From positions 776,293 through 840,292 of the forward strand of contig KZ111146.1 of assembly GCA_002077045.2 (NCBI GenBank): 64,000 nucleotides of DNA, written 5' to 3'. Positions 10,100-21,148 of this stretch are shown in pieces. This stretch comes from Rachicladosporium sp. CCFEE 5018. Lineage: Eukaryota; Ascomycota; Dothideomycetes; Cladosporiales; Cladosporiaceae. Numbering within the stretch: position 1 is the stretch's first letter; each line of letters starts with the position of its first letter. The notes below the pieces were generated by a model. It worked only from the letters and a program-made list of their open reading frames with translations. It did no database searches and was not told where the DNA came from. The position numbers and the translations under genes were made by a program.

Positions 10100-10727
10100 T
10101 GTCACGTCATTGTAAAGTATTGATCGAGCCTCTGTCGTCGAGATTGACTGGTAACCTCGCGCACGGACCCGGAGTCAAACATTTACCATCCGTCTCTTCT
10201 TTCCTTTCCTTCCTCTCTATTACGATGAGACCTCAACAAGATCAATGGGTGTGGCTGAAGTCGCTACCATGGGTCATTGATTCCAAAGAGACCAGGGGCA
10301 GTGAAGATCTATCAGTCCTCCAACGTCACGCTGCCGCTCGCTTTGCTAAGCTGTGTCAGCATTCGCACTACTACGCGTTTGTCATCACCAACAATCCAAG
10401 CGAAGTTGCACCACGGGGCTCATAGTCGGCGATGGGCTCGTAGCGACCACGAGTTAGCCGACTACAGGCCCACGGCGACTATCTAGCAATCGGCGATCTT
10501 CTCCTCGCGTCTGCCTACGATCCTAGGGGTTTGTACACTCGCTTGCAACAGAATGTTACGAAGCACGGCATGATGGAGCGATACAGTCGGTCGAGTGTCT
10601 CCCATGCCAGTTGAGTATAAGTACTGAGGTAAGTCGCACTGTAAGGTGTTCATCATTCAAATCATAGAACAGCCATCGCTCCCTTCACTAGCTCACAACC
10701 ATCTTCGTCGAAAGCAAAACACTCAAA
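10100..10727. other. Divergent promoter region TBCE / SDR, with a doubtful small ORF
   Basis: 628 nt separate the two divergent starts (copy at 50738-51365). A pyrimidine tract (10189-10219) is followed directly by an ATG at 10225 that opens 66 codons to 10425. A CT tract just before an ATG is typical of fungal gene starts, but the peptide has no recognisable domain. A TATA-like GAGTATAAGT lies at about 10612-10621, roughly 110 nt before the SDR start. Confidence 0.4.
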
Positions 10728-11567
10728 ATGCCTAAGATCGCGCTCGTCGTAAGTCGCCCTTGAACATTGCCTCTCATGAGAGACATGGACAGTGGAGATA
10801 GCTGACCGAATGGGCAGATCGGTGCAACATCCGGTATCGGTCGCGGTGTTGCCATTGCTCTCGCCTCCAAAGGCTACACGACCATTGTCTCCGGCCGCGA
10901 CGCTACTAAGGGCAATGAGGTCGTCAAGGAAATCCAAGAACTCGGAGCTATAGCAGCCTTCCTGCCCGTTGATCTCAAGAAACGCCAGTCAATCAAAGAT
11001 CTCCACGCCAACATCATCTCGACCTACGGCCAGCTTGACGTCGCGGTGAACTGCGCAGGCGTCGCCATCCACCTCAAGAAAACCGCGGACATGTCCGAGG
11101 CAGATATCGACAGTACTTTCGCAGTCCAGATCACCGGCTTCTACCTTAGCATGCAAGCTCAGCTAAAGGCCATGCTGCCCAATAGGTCCGGTCACATCAT
11201 CAACTTCAGCTCGATCTATGGCTCAAACGGGTTTCCCTTCGGTTCGGCGATCTCGGCCAGCAAGCACGCCGTCATTGGCATGACTAAGAGCGCTGCTATT
11301 GAGTATGCTGCGGAAGGTGTCTATATTAATGCCATCGCACCTGGCCTCGTTCCGACGGAAATGGTCGCGGCTCTCGGTACTGAGATGTCGGCGCCTGACG
11401 CTGATCCTCGCGTGAAGGCTATGGATATGGCGAAGTTCTATCCGAGTGGTAGATTCGGGCAGCCGGAGGACATCGGCAAGGCGGTGCTGTATCTGGCGGA
11501 GCAGGACTGGGTGACAGGCACTGTGCTGACCGTCGACGGTGGAGCCACTGCTGGTCACAATCTTTGA
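10728..11567 (+). CDS. Short-chain dehydrogenase/reductase-fold protein lacking catalytic Tyr and Asn
   Basis: A 21-nt first exon (10728-10748), a 69-nt intron and exon 2 (10818-11567) give 256 residues, the usual length of a classical SDR. The Rossmann motif GATSGIGRG (residues 9-17) is completed across the splice, and NCAG (85-88) is present. Catalytic Ser139 (INFSSIYGS) and Lys156 (SASK) are kept, but the Tyr normally four residues before Lys is Ile152 (ATC). The Asn expected at position 111 is Gln, in AVQITG. Two of the four tetrad residues are therefore replaced, in both repeat copies. Cofactor binding looks intact, but normal dehydrogenase chemistry does not. The fold assignment is secure; loss of activity is inference. 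The C-terminal PGLVPTEM and VTGTVLTVDGGA motifs are typical. Confidence 0.85.
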
Positions 11568-11940
11568 TGTACTCCGGCGGATTGGCGACTGAGGTGGCCT
11601 TGACCATAGAGGATTCAATATTGGTTGCATGACTTTTGTCCAGTCAGCTGTGTTGATCCAGTAAACACCCATTGCATCTTCGATGTCTTCATCGAGACCC
11701 GTGCAACGCTGAAGCTCGGTCAGAGCCACTTTCCAGCTGTCTGGGACAGCAATCTCATGTTGTGGACTTCACCGTGATCGCCCCCTCCACCATCAACGAA
11801 CAAGTGTTCTCTGTATGCTTCCAATTCTCATGGAATGAAGCGTGTAACCTACGATGCGACGTCGAAAGAGGACATCATAGCCATTGTGCTGGTGAATTAT
11901 TTGCCAATCATACAACACACCACGTAGGTAGGCGTTCACG
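11568..11940. other. Intergenic, promoter of the golgin gene
   Basis: 373 nt between two rightward genes (copy at 52206-52578). No conserved element or coding frame was recognised. Confidence 0.5.
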
Positions 11941-14577
11941 ATGTCTCGCCCACCCGGCAAGACCTCTGCTCCCACGAGCAATGGCAACACTGGCGGCGGC
12001 GGTGGAGGAGGAGGTGGATGGGGATCCCTCTTCAGCTCCGCAATTACCGGTCTCGAGTCCCGGCTGGACAATATTTTAGCGGATGACCCCGACGCGTTGG
12101 CGAAGCAGCGGAACGTGCAGCAGAATGGCAGGCCGCGAGCTGGGTCTGGTAGTCTGGCGCCTGGAACAAGCAGCAGGAACAGGAGCGCGAGTGGGAGTCG
12201 GGAGAGGAGTGCTAGTCGAGATGGGGAAAGAAGCAAGACTGGGGGAGGTGATCGGTTGGCGGAAAGATTGGCGAGAGCTACAGCGCAGAAGAAGATGGCC
12301 AGCGGAGTGGGATCAGGTGTAAAGGGCGGAGAAGAGCCACGCGATAGTGTGGAGAGTAGACGAAGTGGGGAGATCAGACGAAGTGGCGAGGTACGGCGTA
12401 GCGGCGAGGTCACTCGAGGGGTGGAGGAGAAACCAGCGGCAGCGGCAGAGCCTTCAGTTGGAGCGCATGGGAACGGCATCAAGAAAGATTCTGCCTCCGT
12501 GGAATACAATACAAGCACACCAGCAACATTGCTGAGCTCAGGGCTTCCCATCAACCCGGCACGTCACTCGGTGGAGAGTAGCACACGTCCATCCTTGGAC
12601 TTGCCAAGTCGAGACGAGACCAGCTCGAGTCGGGAGTCCACAGACGGAGTGTACACTGGCAAGACTCAAGCACAGCTCGAGGCGGAGATGGCACAGATGC
12701 AGGCGGATCACGAACAAGCTGAAAAGACGCGACAGGAGGAAATGCACGCGCATCTCGAGCGCATCGACGCCCTGCAGGCAAAGCTGCGCTACCTGGCAAA
12801 GGAGACAGTCGCGGCCGCGAAGGAAGCCAACGCCGCCTCTCCCGCTGGCTCGGCAGAAGCGAAGTTGGCTGGGAAAGACGAACAGATTGCGCTGCTAATG
12901 GAAGAGGGCGAAAGTCTGAGCAAAAAGGAGCTGCGGCATCTCCAAACGATCAAGCAGCTCCGCATCAAGGCCATAGAGACCGAGAAGTCAGCTGTGAGCA
13001 GTCGAGAGAAGCTCGCAGCAGTCGAAAGATCTGAGCTCGATCTGAAACAAAAGCTCAGAAGAGCAGAGGCTGCTCAGCGACAATTGCTCGAAGATACACG
13101 ACGCATCCCAAGTCTGGAGAAGCAGGTTCAGGAGGCAATCGTAGAGCGCGACAAGTCATCAGGGTCCGTGGTTGATCTACAGAGCAAGCTACGAGATGCT
13201 GAAAAGAGGATCCTTCAAGCATCGAAGGACGCCGCTGCAAAGGGCTCAGATGCAGACAAGGCAAAGATTGCAGATCTTGAGAATGAACTCGAGGATGCCC
13301 AGATTGAGAAGCAGCTCGCCGAAGATCGCGCGAAAGCTGAGACTCGAAAGCTCAGGGACGAGCTCGACAGGCATCGCGAGAGAAGCACTATGCGAGAAAT
13401 GGAAGTCAAGAACGACATTGCCAGCTACGACTCTCGTCTGGAAGCTATGCGTGCCCGCGCAGAGGAAGCGAGCTCTGACGGCGGCGCTACAGGAGAGAAC
13501 AGTGCGAAGCTGCTGCGACAGATCGAGACTCTGCAAGGTCAATACAGTCATGCGAAGGGCAATTGGGAGACTATTGAGAGCTCGCTCTATGCGAGACTGT
13601 CGACGCTAGAGCAGGAGCGAGACGACTCGAACAAACGGGAGGCCGAGGTGCGCAAGAAAGCTCGAGATCTTACCATCAAGTCGAGGAAGGCTGAGGACCA
13701 GGTCGATTTGCTGAAAGAGCAACTTGCGGCTGCGACTGCTGAGTCGAAGACAGGAGGCGATCACATGAGCGCACTTCGGCGAGAGCTTACACAAGTCCAG
13801 ACCGCACTCGCGGAGGCGAAGGCAGACTCAAATCGCCAGCGTCGCGTCTTCGACTCTGAGCTTGCCACGCGCCTCGAAGAAGAGAAGGCACGATGGCAGC
13901 GGAGCGCAACACCCCTACGAACGGCCTCGCCCACGACTCTGACTCCGAGCACATCCCGTAAGCCGTCCTTTCCAAATCCACACCGCCCAGCCGCACGTCT
14001 TGCTTCGCCAGACCTCACGTCACTGCACCTATCGCGACGAGGCTCAACTCATCCGCCACCTCTGCCGACAGTCAACTCTCTCTCCCTCAGCCGACAAGAA
14101 AGTATCCTTCCGTTCTCTGTCCCTCCCACTCCAGACCTTGAGTAAGAACCTGACTTCGACCCGGCCGAGCCAACGCCTCATTCCTCGCCACAGAATACTG
14201 TCGCTGACTTGATGAGTACATCAACATCTGCCGCGGGCCCGTCGGTCCAGCTCGTCTCTCGTATGAGCGCTGCTGTACGGAGACTTGAGGGCGAGAAGGC
14301 GTCGTTCAAAGACGAGCTCTCGCTTCTGCGAAGTCAGAGAGATGAAGCGCGAGGAGAGATCGTGGCGCTGATGAGAGAAGTAGAGGGTGTGAGAGGTGAA
14401 GGAAAGAGGATCGGGGAGCTCGAGAAGCAGCTCGGCGAGGTTAGAAGACGATACGAAGCTTGTCTGCAGCTCGTTGGTGAACGGGAAGAGGAAGTCGAGG
14501 AGCTGAAAGCAGATGTAGTCGAGCTGAAGGGACTCTACCGCGAGCTCGTCGAGAAGAAAGTCGGTGGAGCCTCATGA
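11941..14577 (+). CDS. TMF1/Sgm1-type golgin (coiled-coil, TATA-binding-like C-terminal domain)
   Basis: Two exons (11941-14141, 14217-14577) encode 853 residues. The N-terminus has a WGSLFSSAITGLESRLDNIL motif after a Gly run (about 19-27), then Ser/Arg-rich disorder with three tandem RRSGE-type units (about 137-155). Long coiled coils span about 230-650. The last 110 residues (VSRMSAAVRRLEGEKASFK onward) are the TMF C-terminal coiled domain that in relatives binds Rab6/Ypt6 at the Golgi. A TAA at 14143-14145 interrupts the frame. It is removed by a 75-nt GTAAGA...GATGAG intron with a GCTGAC branch point at about 14202. Intron retention would yield a 734-residue form without that domain. The family assignment rests on domain order. 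Confidence 0.82.
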
Positions 14578-14638
14578 GCTCTCCATCATATCGGCATCCG
14601 TGTATCATTACACCCTCCTCATCACACACGTCTCAAAC

Positions 14639-15749
14639 TCAACTCATCCCAATTTCCACCCCCTTCAACCCACCCATAACTTCATCCGCCACTCCACCAC
14701 TCTCAACAACCATCTTGACCATCCTCGCAATCACCTTCCTTCCCACTCCACCCCTCGGAGGCCTCCACACACTCCCTAACTCATCCCTCTCCCGAGCTAA
14801 CAACACCTCTGCATTAGTAGCTGTCGCCACCGCACCTCCCGCACTTCCTAACGAACTGGGCACGCCCGCTGCTGTGAGTCTGGAGGGTGGATCGACGGTG
14901 CGTATCGCGACAACGCTCCAGGATTTGCTTCCTGGGGTTTGCAGAACGGAAATTGCGAGGACAGCGTCCGCGACTGCTAGTTCGGGGACTGAGGGGTCGA
15001 AGAGGATTGTTTCGCCAATTGAGATGACGAGGAGGGTGATTGGCGGTTGGGCGGCTTTTGAGGGGTAGAGGGGGAGAGAGGCTTGCCAGTCGTCGTTGAA
15101 AAGCGGATCCTCGTCGCCTTGAGACACCAGAGCCGGAAGGCGTGTGCTCAGCAGTGCCAGATGTGTCGTGAGGCTAAGCAATGGCAATGGGTAGGATAGG
15201 GGTGGCGAGAGCAGGAGGATCTGTGACAAAATGAATTCAATGTCAGTCGAAACACATTGGAGTAAGACGGGAGTTCGAAGGGCTACATACGTCTACATAA
15301 AGCCTCCAGTGAAACCTGGCATTGATAGTCAATCTCCCCGCCAGCGCGCCATCAGCGAGCAACGCCTCTCTCAGCATCGCTCCAAGGAACACCGGCAAGG
15401 CATCGTCGTCCCTCAACCCCGGGATATCGATCCCCAACTGCAGCCACTGCGCCTCTCCTCCCTTGCCCTCACTGTCCTCCTCATCCTCCCCCATCTTGAC
15501 ATCCTGCTCCATAACCCCGTTGCGAGTCTTCTCCACCTCCGCCTTCACACCCACAATCGCCTCCGTACCATCTGAGAAGCAGACTCGCGCGCTGCCGTTG
15601 GCTGTGGGCAGGATAGCGGTTTCTGCTACCAGTGGGCGGAACTGCGTGGGTGTGCGGCCATCGGGGCGGATTGGAGGGGTGGAGGAGAGGGAGGTGTGCA
15701 GGTAAGAGAGCTCGGCGGGGGATAGGGGGATGTTGGTGTATGATGGCAT
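14639..15749 (-). CDS. RRP42: Exosome core subunit RRP42 (RNase PH-like)
   Basis: Exon 1 (15291-15749) and exon 2 (14639-15220), with a 70-nt GTATGT...CACAG intron, give 346 residues. The N-terminus MPSYTNIPLSPAELSYLHTS and IRPDGRTPTQFRPL is the hallmark start of Rrp42/EXOSC7. It is followed by the RNase PH-like core with an acidic insertion (about 85-110) and ARFHWRLYVDILLLSPPLS spanning the splice. In the eukaryotic exosome ring this subunit is structural rather than catalytic and pairs with another RNase PH-like subunit. Its stop lies only 61 nt from that of the convergent golgin gene, so the transcripts' 3' ends probably overlap. DIS3, the exosome's nuclease, is elsewhere in this window. 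Confidence 0.9.
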
Positions 15750-16520
15750 GGTGCAAGGATGTCAGGTTGAGTGTGATAGAGTCAGTGGTCTCGGGCACAG
15801 GAAGTAAGGTTGGAACCGATTGGTGAAGCTTCGAAAATTTGGGAGACGCGTTTGACAGGGTGACGTCGACGCGATTGCAGTGCCGTAAAGTGCGTTTGCT
15901 CTATACGATGCGACAATGACAAGTAAGTTGACACTTTGTGAGGATTATGATCTTTGTACACTACTATCTACACCTCCCCATCCCCACCGAAACCGCCTCA
16001 CCGCCCCTCCCACCCAGTCTCCCCCCCGTCTTCCACACCAGCAAACAAGTCAATCCGCACCAGGGGTATCAGATCCAGCTAACACTCTCCTCCAAATATA
16101 CAGCAGCAAAGCTCTCAAGCTCGCTCTCAGTCTTCGCCAGCAAATGCAACAGAAAGCCACTTTTCGCCGTCCCAGTGTCTTGTATCTGAGTGATGTACAA
16201 GATATGTATTTCGCCGCTTTGCAGCCAGTATATGTACGCAAGGAAATATGATGATTGTAGTAAGTAAATGCTTGGAAGCGAGATGGTTGGTTGCTGTAGA
16301 GCAACGTGATCGACCGCGTGTGGGATCAGGAAAAAGTATGATGCCGTGAACGCCGTTGGTATGTTCTTGCGTGCTTGCAAGGAAGCGAGTGTGCTGTTTT
16401 CCTTTGTGAAACGCTAGGTGGCCGTCGCTGCTCGATGCTTGGAGTCCTCTGGAGGAAGACAGATATAGGAGGGAACCGCTAAGTCGACTCGTCAAGGATC
16501 AATAGAAGTAATGAGACGGG
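15750..16520. other. Intergenic between RRP42 and kinase, no gene assigned
   Basis: 771 nt (copy at 56388-57158). It holds the RRP42 promoter and the kinase 3' UTR. A leftward frame at about 16069-16380 is hydrophobic and superficially protein-like but has no ATG. A C-rich stretch on the plus strand lies at about 15975-16040. Confidence 0.45.
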
Positions 16521-18993
16521 CTATCGGTAAGCAGCCTGAACACCGAAGATGCTAGCAGCCGCCGATGCAGCCCAGTCGTTCTCATCATATGGCGGTGTCG
16601 GCCATTGAGGATTGATGGTGTTCTTCTGCTGCTGCGGGGCCATTGGGATGTTCATCGGCTTCGACGGCGTGAAGTCATGAGCGCTGTAGCTCGCACCCAT
16701 ATTGTCTTTCGATGGCGATGGTGTAAGGTACGGTGCAGACATTCCAGGGTCGGACGTAATCTGTTGTATGCGAGGGCGTGTTGCTTGATAGTTGCCGACA
16801 ACAGGGAGCGGGTGATTCAGGCGACCGGCGGCTTTGTGCGCAGAGGTCAATGCTTCGTCGAGAAGCTCGTCCTCCTCGTCAGGCGTGTCGTAGTGGTTTG
16901 CTGGGTTGTTGTATCGCACTGACCGGCGCGTTCGACTCGAGATGGGTGCTACAGTCGCAGTCGGCAGTGGCGAGGTGTTCTTCTCGGGCACAAGTGGTGT
17001 CGAGTGATGTCGCTTGAGTGCAGGGTTGCTGGGCATGCGGGTTGGCTGCTTGTTCTGCATGTTCGCTGCGCCACCATTGACGTCCAGGCTGTATCGCACG
17101 CTCCTAAGCGCCTTGTCGAGCTCAGCAAAGTTCGGGTCTGATGACGGGTCGAGTGCAACAGGTGCAATCGCCATCGCGTCGGGTATGGACTGCCTGTTGA
17201 TATTATTCGTCGAAGTTGTGTTCCAAGGTCCGCAGCCAGCGTTGGCTTCGATGTCCTCTGCATTCGGCGACATCGGGCCCGATTGACGACCGGATAGTCT
17301 TCGTGCCCGCTTCCGTAGGTGTGAGAAAAAGCTCTCTCGTTGACTACCTGTTGGCGACTTGATACCGTTGGCTCCCTCAAGCATGCGCTCAGCTTCTTGC
17401 CGGTGCAGGTCTGCATAGTGATTGCCATGTGAGTTGACAGACAGCTGCCGGCCAACCTTCTTGCGCTCCTCGGTGGTCTCTGTCCGGCGTGTGTTCGCTT
17501 GAGCAGTGGCGTTGGTCGCGTCGGGTAGCGGTGAAATTGGTCGGACCGAAGGCAGTATAGGTATTGGAGCAGCATTCGACGCGCCTCCTGTAGTCCAAGT
17601 AGATCTCTTTGTATTGAGGGGCCTGGCCTTCGGCACAACAGGCACGACTTCGGCAGTGTTCGCATGAACAGGTGCTGGTCGTGGTGCAGCAGGTTGCACT
17701 GGCTGGACATGATCGGGAACAGCAGGTGCGCTCTCCTTGCCTCCAAGCGACTTCCTGAACCAGAGCGACGTCTTCGTCGACAGAGGGTGAGCAGAGTCTA
17801 CAGATTCTGCAGCAGTGATAGTTGACGGCTTGCGGCCCAGCAGTCTCTGCGTGCTGCTGCTCTTCGGTCGGATCAGTGGGTCCACGGCGTCTGCGAAAAA
17901 CTCGTGCTCAAGTGCTTGTCGTGATGTCGGCCGTGCCTTCGGGTCCCACAGCAAGCACCAAGTCACGAAGTTCGCCAGGCTGGCTGGCCAGTGCGGGGCT
18001 GGGAGTACCGTCTCCAACGAGTGCGGTGCCATCTTCGGAAACGAGAATCCCAGCTTTTGTGCGAGCCTGATGCCGTCTTTCCATTCACCTCCGCCCACCT
18101 TCTGGCCGTGTCGGTTGACCCAGCTGCCTGGGCTACCCATGATCTCGCAGACCCGCCAAACTTGATCCACCTCGTTTCCACCAGGGAATAGTGGCTTGAG
18201 CGTCGCGATCTCCACAGCCATCGCGCCGATCGCCCATATGTCAACAGGCGCGGAGTACTCGCCGGCCCGTAGTAACACCTCAGGCGCGCGATACCATCGC
18301 GTTGACACGTATGTCGTGTACGGGACTCGAGAGTGCGTTTCGCGCGCAAGACCGAAGTCGGCGATCTTGATGGAGTACGAGGGAGGCGTTGAAGGCGGTG
18401 TGACCATAGAAGAGTATCTTCGGAAGGTGTGTCCAGGTTCTGTGGCTGAAGTCGAGACTAGAATGTTCTCGGGCTTGATATCGCGATGGAAGAAGTTGTT
18501 CTCGTGGATATGCTCCAGACCAGACATGATTTGGAAGAGGATGCTCTTCACGCTAGCTGTGTCGAGTGGCTTATGGTCGCGAGCCTTCATTAGTTGGTAC
18601 AAGTTGCCATCCATGTACTCCATGGCGATGTGGAGCTTCTTGCTGAGCGGATCAAGGAAGATGTCGTATGCTGGGACCAGATGAGGATGCGCTGGGAGTG
18701 ATTTGAGGAAGATGACTTCACGAAGCTCCATGCATTGCGCGAAGCTGTCGAAGGTCTTCTTCATGGTCTTGATCGCGACCTAGAAGTGTGTCAGCAGTAG
18801 GCAACAACACGTACACAGCTCTGCGACTCACCATAGTGCCTCTTCGTACCGTATGAGCGCCAGCGCCCCGAGTCCGACCAAGCGCGACACTGCCGAAGCT
18901 CCCATCGCCGATGTCCATGATGACTTCGTACTTGTCATCAAGACACAAGGCCTGATGGGAGCTCCTGTGGGAGCCATCGTACGCAACAGTCAT
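16521..18993 (-). CDS. RCK-family (MAK/ICK/Ime2-like) serine/threonine protein kinase
   Basis: Exon 1 (18832-18993) and exon 2 (16521-18779) encode 806 residues, and the splice joins the glycine loop (IGDGSFGSV) to VAIK (Lys58). HRDIKPEN (152-159), DFG (195-197), the dual-phosphorylation TTY (209-211) and STRWYRAPEVLL define a CMGC kinase of the RCK branch that includes MAK, ICK and the fungal meiosis/development kinases Ime2 and Crk1. An insertion of about 25 residues with TPPSTPP lies between the catalytic loop and DFG. A C-terminal region of about 450 residues is disordered and rich in Ser/Pro/Asn. An in-frame TGA just upstream fixes the start. The role, probably in sexual development or stress signalling, is inferred from family only. 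Confidence 0.9.
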
Positions 18994-19957
18994 CGTGATG
19001 AGGGTGCTTCAAGATCAAGAAGCTGGAATGAGGTTGGCGATACTATCTCGACATGAAGTGCGGGAGATGATATGGTCGCTATCAGTGTCAGCATTGGATC
19101 ACTTCGCCACAGTAAAATGGTCGGTTCATACGGGATTGGCCTCGCGACAAAGGTTATGCGGGCTAGTGACTGCAGAGCTGCAGTCTCAATGCACGAACTT
19201 GGTAGGCGAAGCTCGGGATTACGATTAGTCGATGGATGAGATGTAGTCGGAAGAGTCCAGGAAATCAAAGAAAGTGAGTGTCGCGTCGACTCCAGGGTCC
19301 TGCGCAAGAGTCAAGTTGGGTGTAAAAGAGCGTGGAATTCCTGGCAAAAGGGTCGCGTCGATGAGGTAGCGGGATCGAGAGTCAAGAAGGATAGACTACG
19401 GGCGAGTCCTGGGACCACGGATGGCGGGAGTGAGACCCCGAGGGAATGGTGCGCTCTAGCACGATCGCCAGAGTCTAACGACAGTGCCGAGATAGCGCAG
19501 GCGGGGGGCTTGACTCGAGGAGAGTAGTGGGCCCAGAGAGGGTGAAGGTGAGACAAGCGTTGCACTGCGGAGCCTGTCGTTCAGATAGGGACGAAATTAG
19601 GAGATATTCGATCGGAGGCGTAGTGCCAGGAAAGTATCGGTTCGGGACGGCGCTGGGAAGTGTGTCGGGAAGCACCACGCGAAATGAGACAAGCGGCGGC
19701 GCGAGCAGGTCGCGTCAGCTTGCTTTGATCTCTGTTATCGACGGAGGTAGACGGCGATGAGAGTCCGGCAATTCAGCGGCTTCAGGTTAGAGGGCCGGCA
19801 TGCTGCTTGACACGGTTGCCAGGGTTGGTAATGAGGTGTAGAAATGAAGCTGGCAAGTGATGGGACTAGCAGTGGTTCCAGAAGGGCGCATGGACTGCCA
19901 GCGCAGACGGGCGCCGCGTTGACGACCAGGACTGCCGTTGATGTCCCTGTGAATCGG
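18994..19957. other. Intergenic upstream of kinase gene, to the gap
   Basis: 964 nt with no supported gene; it contains only short frames without domains. It represents the kinase promoter and ends at the N run. Confidence 0.5.
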
Positions 19958-20057
19958 NNNNNNNNNNNNNNNNNNNNNNNNNNNNNNNNNNNNNNNNNNN
20001 NNNNNNNNNNNNNNNNNNNNNNNNNNNNNNNNNNNNNNNNNNNNNNNNNNNNNNNNN
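19958..20057. other. Assembly gap of exactly 100 N
   Basis: A run of 100 undetermined bases. Exactly 100 N is the conventional marker for a scaffold join of unknown length. On its right the tRNA ligase gene is cut in mid-coding sequence, and on its left the repeat copy ends. The real gap is probably longer than 100 bases, or the two sides are not truly adjacent. Confidence 0.98.
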
Positions 20058-21148
20058 TCGTCTCGCATCTGTATGATGCCATGATTCTGGTTGTACTGTT
20101 TCGCAAGCTCTCTGTTGCCGTGCAGCTTTCGACGAGCGAAGTCAATGTACTCCTCAGTGATCTGCTTGTGCTTCTTGTACCTCGGTTCCCGTCCGTTGAT
20201 CACTGCTTTCGTACACTCTCGCCACTGCCGGTACATAAGATACGGCTCCTCGAACTTGTACTTGAAGAACCAGTCATGCCACTCGCGGGTGCCATGTTTC
20301 GACTGACAGCGGATGACGAAACCTTCTGTGTCGCGGCCGTCATAGTTGCCAGTTTCAGCGGTCTGACGAAGGAATGCCTTAACGTCCTCGATGTCGTCTT
20401 TGACTAGATACATCGTCCTCTTCATTCCCCACTCATCAGCGAACTTGTCGACCAGATGATGTGGGTAGGTGGCAAAGTCCGGAACGTTCAGGTTGAGGCC
20501 ATGTAAGTACAGTCCAGCAGCTTCGGGCTTGTATCGGAGCACATGCTCCTCGAAGTCGTCGTCGCAGAGTTCTGCCACAGCAGTGACGTTCAGTTCTCTC
20601 AACACGCGCGCGAAGTCTTGCCTTGTCTTTCCGACTGACGCCAGATGCTTCTCTAGCCACTGATCGCCGACATCAGCATGACTGACCTCAATATCTGTGC
20701 GTGCTCCAGTCGAATGCTTGCTGCAGACTATGAGTGTCCCATCCTCGAGTCCAGCCATGAAAATGATGCAGCCGTTCTCCTTGACACTGAGCTCGTAAGG
20801 TCCTCTCGTCTGCGTCTCGACATTTCGGAACTCGGTCTCGGTTACCTCACCTTCGTTGAAAAACTTGTCATAACCACGAACGGCAATCTCAGGCTGGCCT
20901 TGGCTGTTCTTGGTTGTGAAAAGTCCTCGAGCATAAGTAGGGAGATTGGGCTTCTTGTAGTCCCAATCCTGCATCCGCCAGGAGTCAACCGTGATCGAGG
21001 AGCCCGTGACGGAGAAAGTGCTTTTCTTCGCGGAGAAATCATCGGCTCGTTTTTTGGAGCTGCCTTTGTGAGCCTCGAGTCCGCGCAACATCTCGCGATT
21101 TGCCGCATGGTCTTGCGGCCGAAATGGTGCGTCCTGTGCTCGAGCCAT
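20058..21148 (-). CDS. TRL1: Fungal tRNA ligase TRL1, adenylyltransferase domain (3' part lost in gap)
   Basis: The visible part starts at ATG 21148 and runs 363 codons to the gap. ELSVKENGCIIFMAG contains the nucleotidyl-transfer Lys123 of ligase motif I (KENG). Motif IV is DTEGFVIRC, and the motif V region is WFFKYKFEEPYLMYRQWRE. These define the N-terminal ligase domain of the trifunctional fungal Trl1, which seals spliced tRNA halves and HAC1-type mRNA. The polynucleotide kinase and cyclic phosphodiesterase domains, which should add roughly 400 or more residues, are absent because the sequence ends at the N run. They are not found on the other side of the gap. This is an assembly truncation, not evidence for a natural short ligase. 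Confidence 0.9.

Larger units (their letters stand above)
1..19957. repeat. Direct repeat, copy 1 (19,957 bp)
   Basis: Every base position here corresponds to position +40,638 further on. The first bases match 40639 onward and the last bases before the N run match up to 60595. All reading frames I compared between the copies translate identically, including non-coding ones, so no divergence was seen. The left edge coincides with base 1 of the window and the right edge with the start of a 100-N gap. That pattern fits a redundant contig. A real, very recent duplication cannot be excluded from sequence alone. Confidence 0.97.

Noticed and set aside
14143..14145. Stop-codon readthrough in the golgin gene
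   Set aside because: The downstream frame is in phase, but a GT-AG intron with a good branch point and in-phase length explains the stop without readthrough.
16069..16380. Leftward hydrophobic 103-codon frame between RRP42 and the kinase
   Set aside because: It has no ATG anywhere in the frame and no convincing splice to an upstream exon; residue pattern alone is not enough.
19787..20057. Leftward open frame continuing from TRL1 through the N run to 19787
   Set aside because: The N run has no sequence; the apparent continuation left of it is in repeat DNA with no ligase, kinase or phosphodiesterase character.
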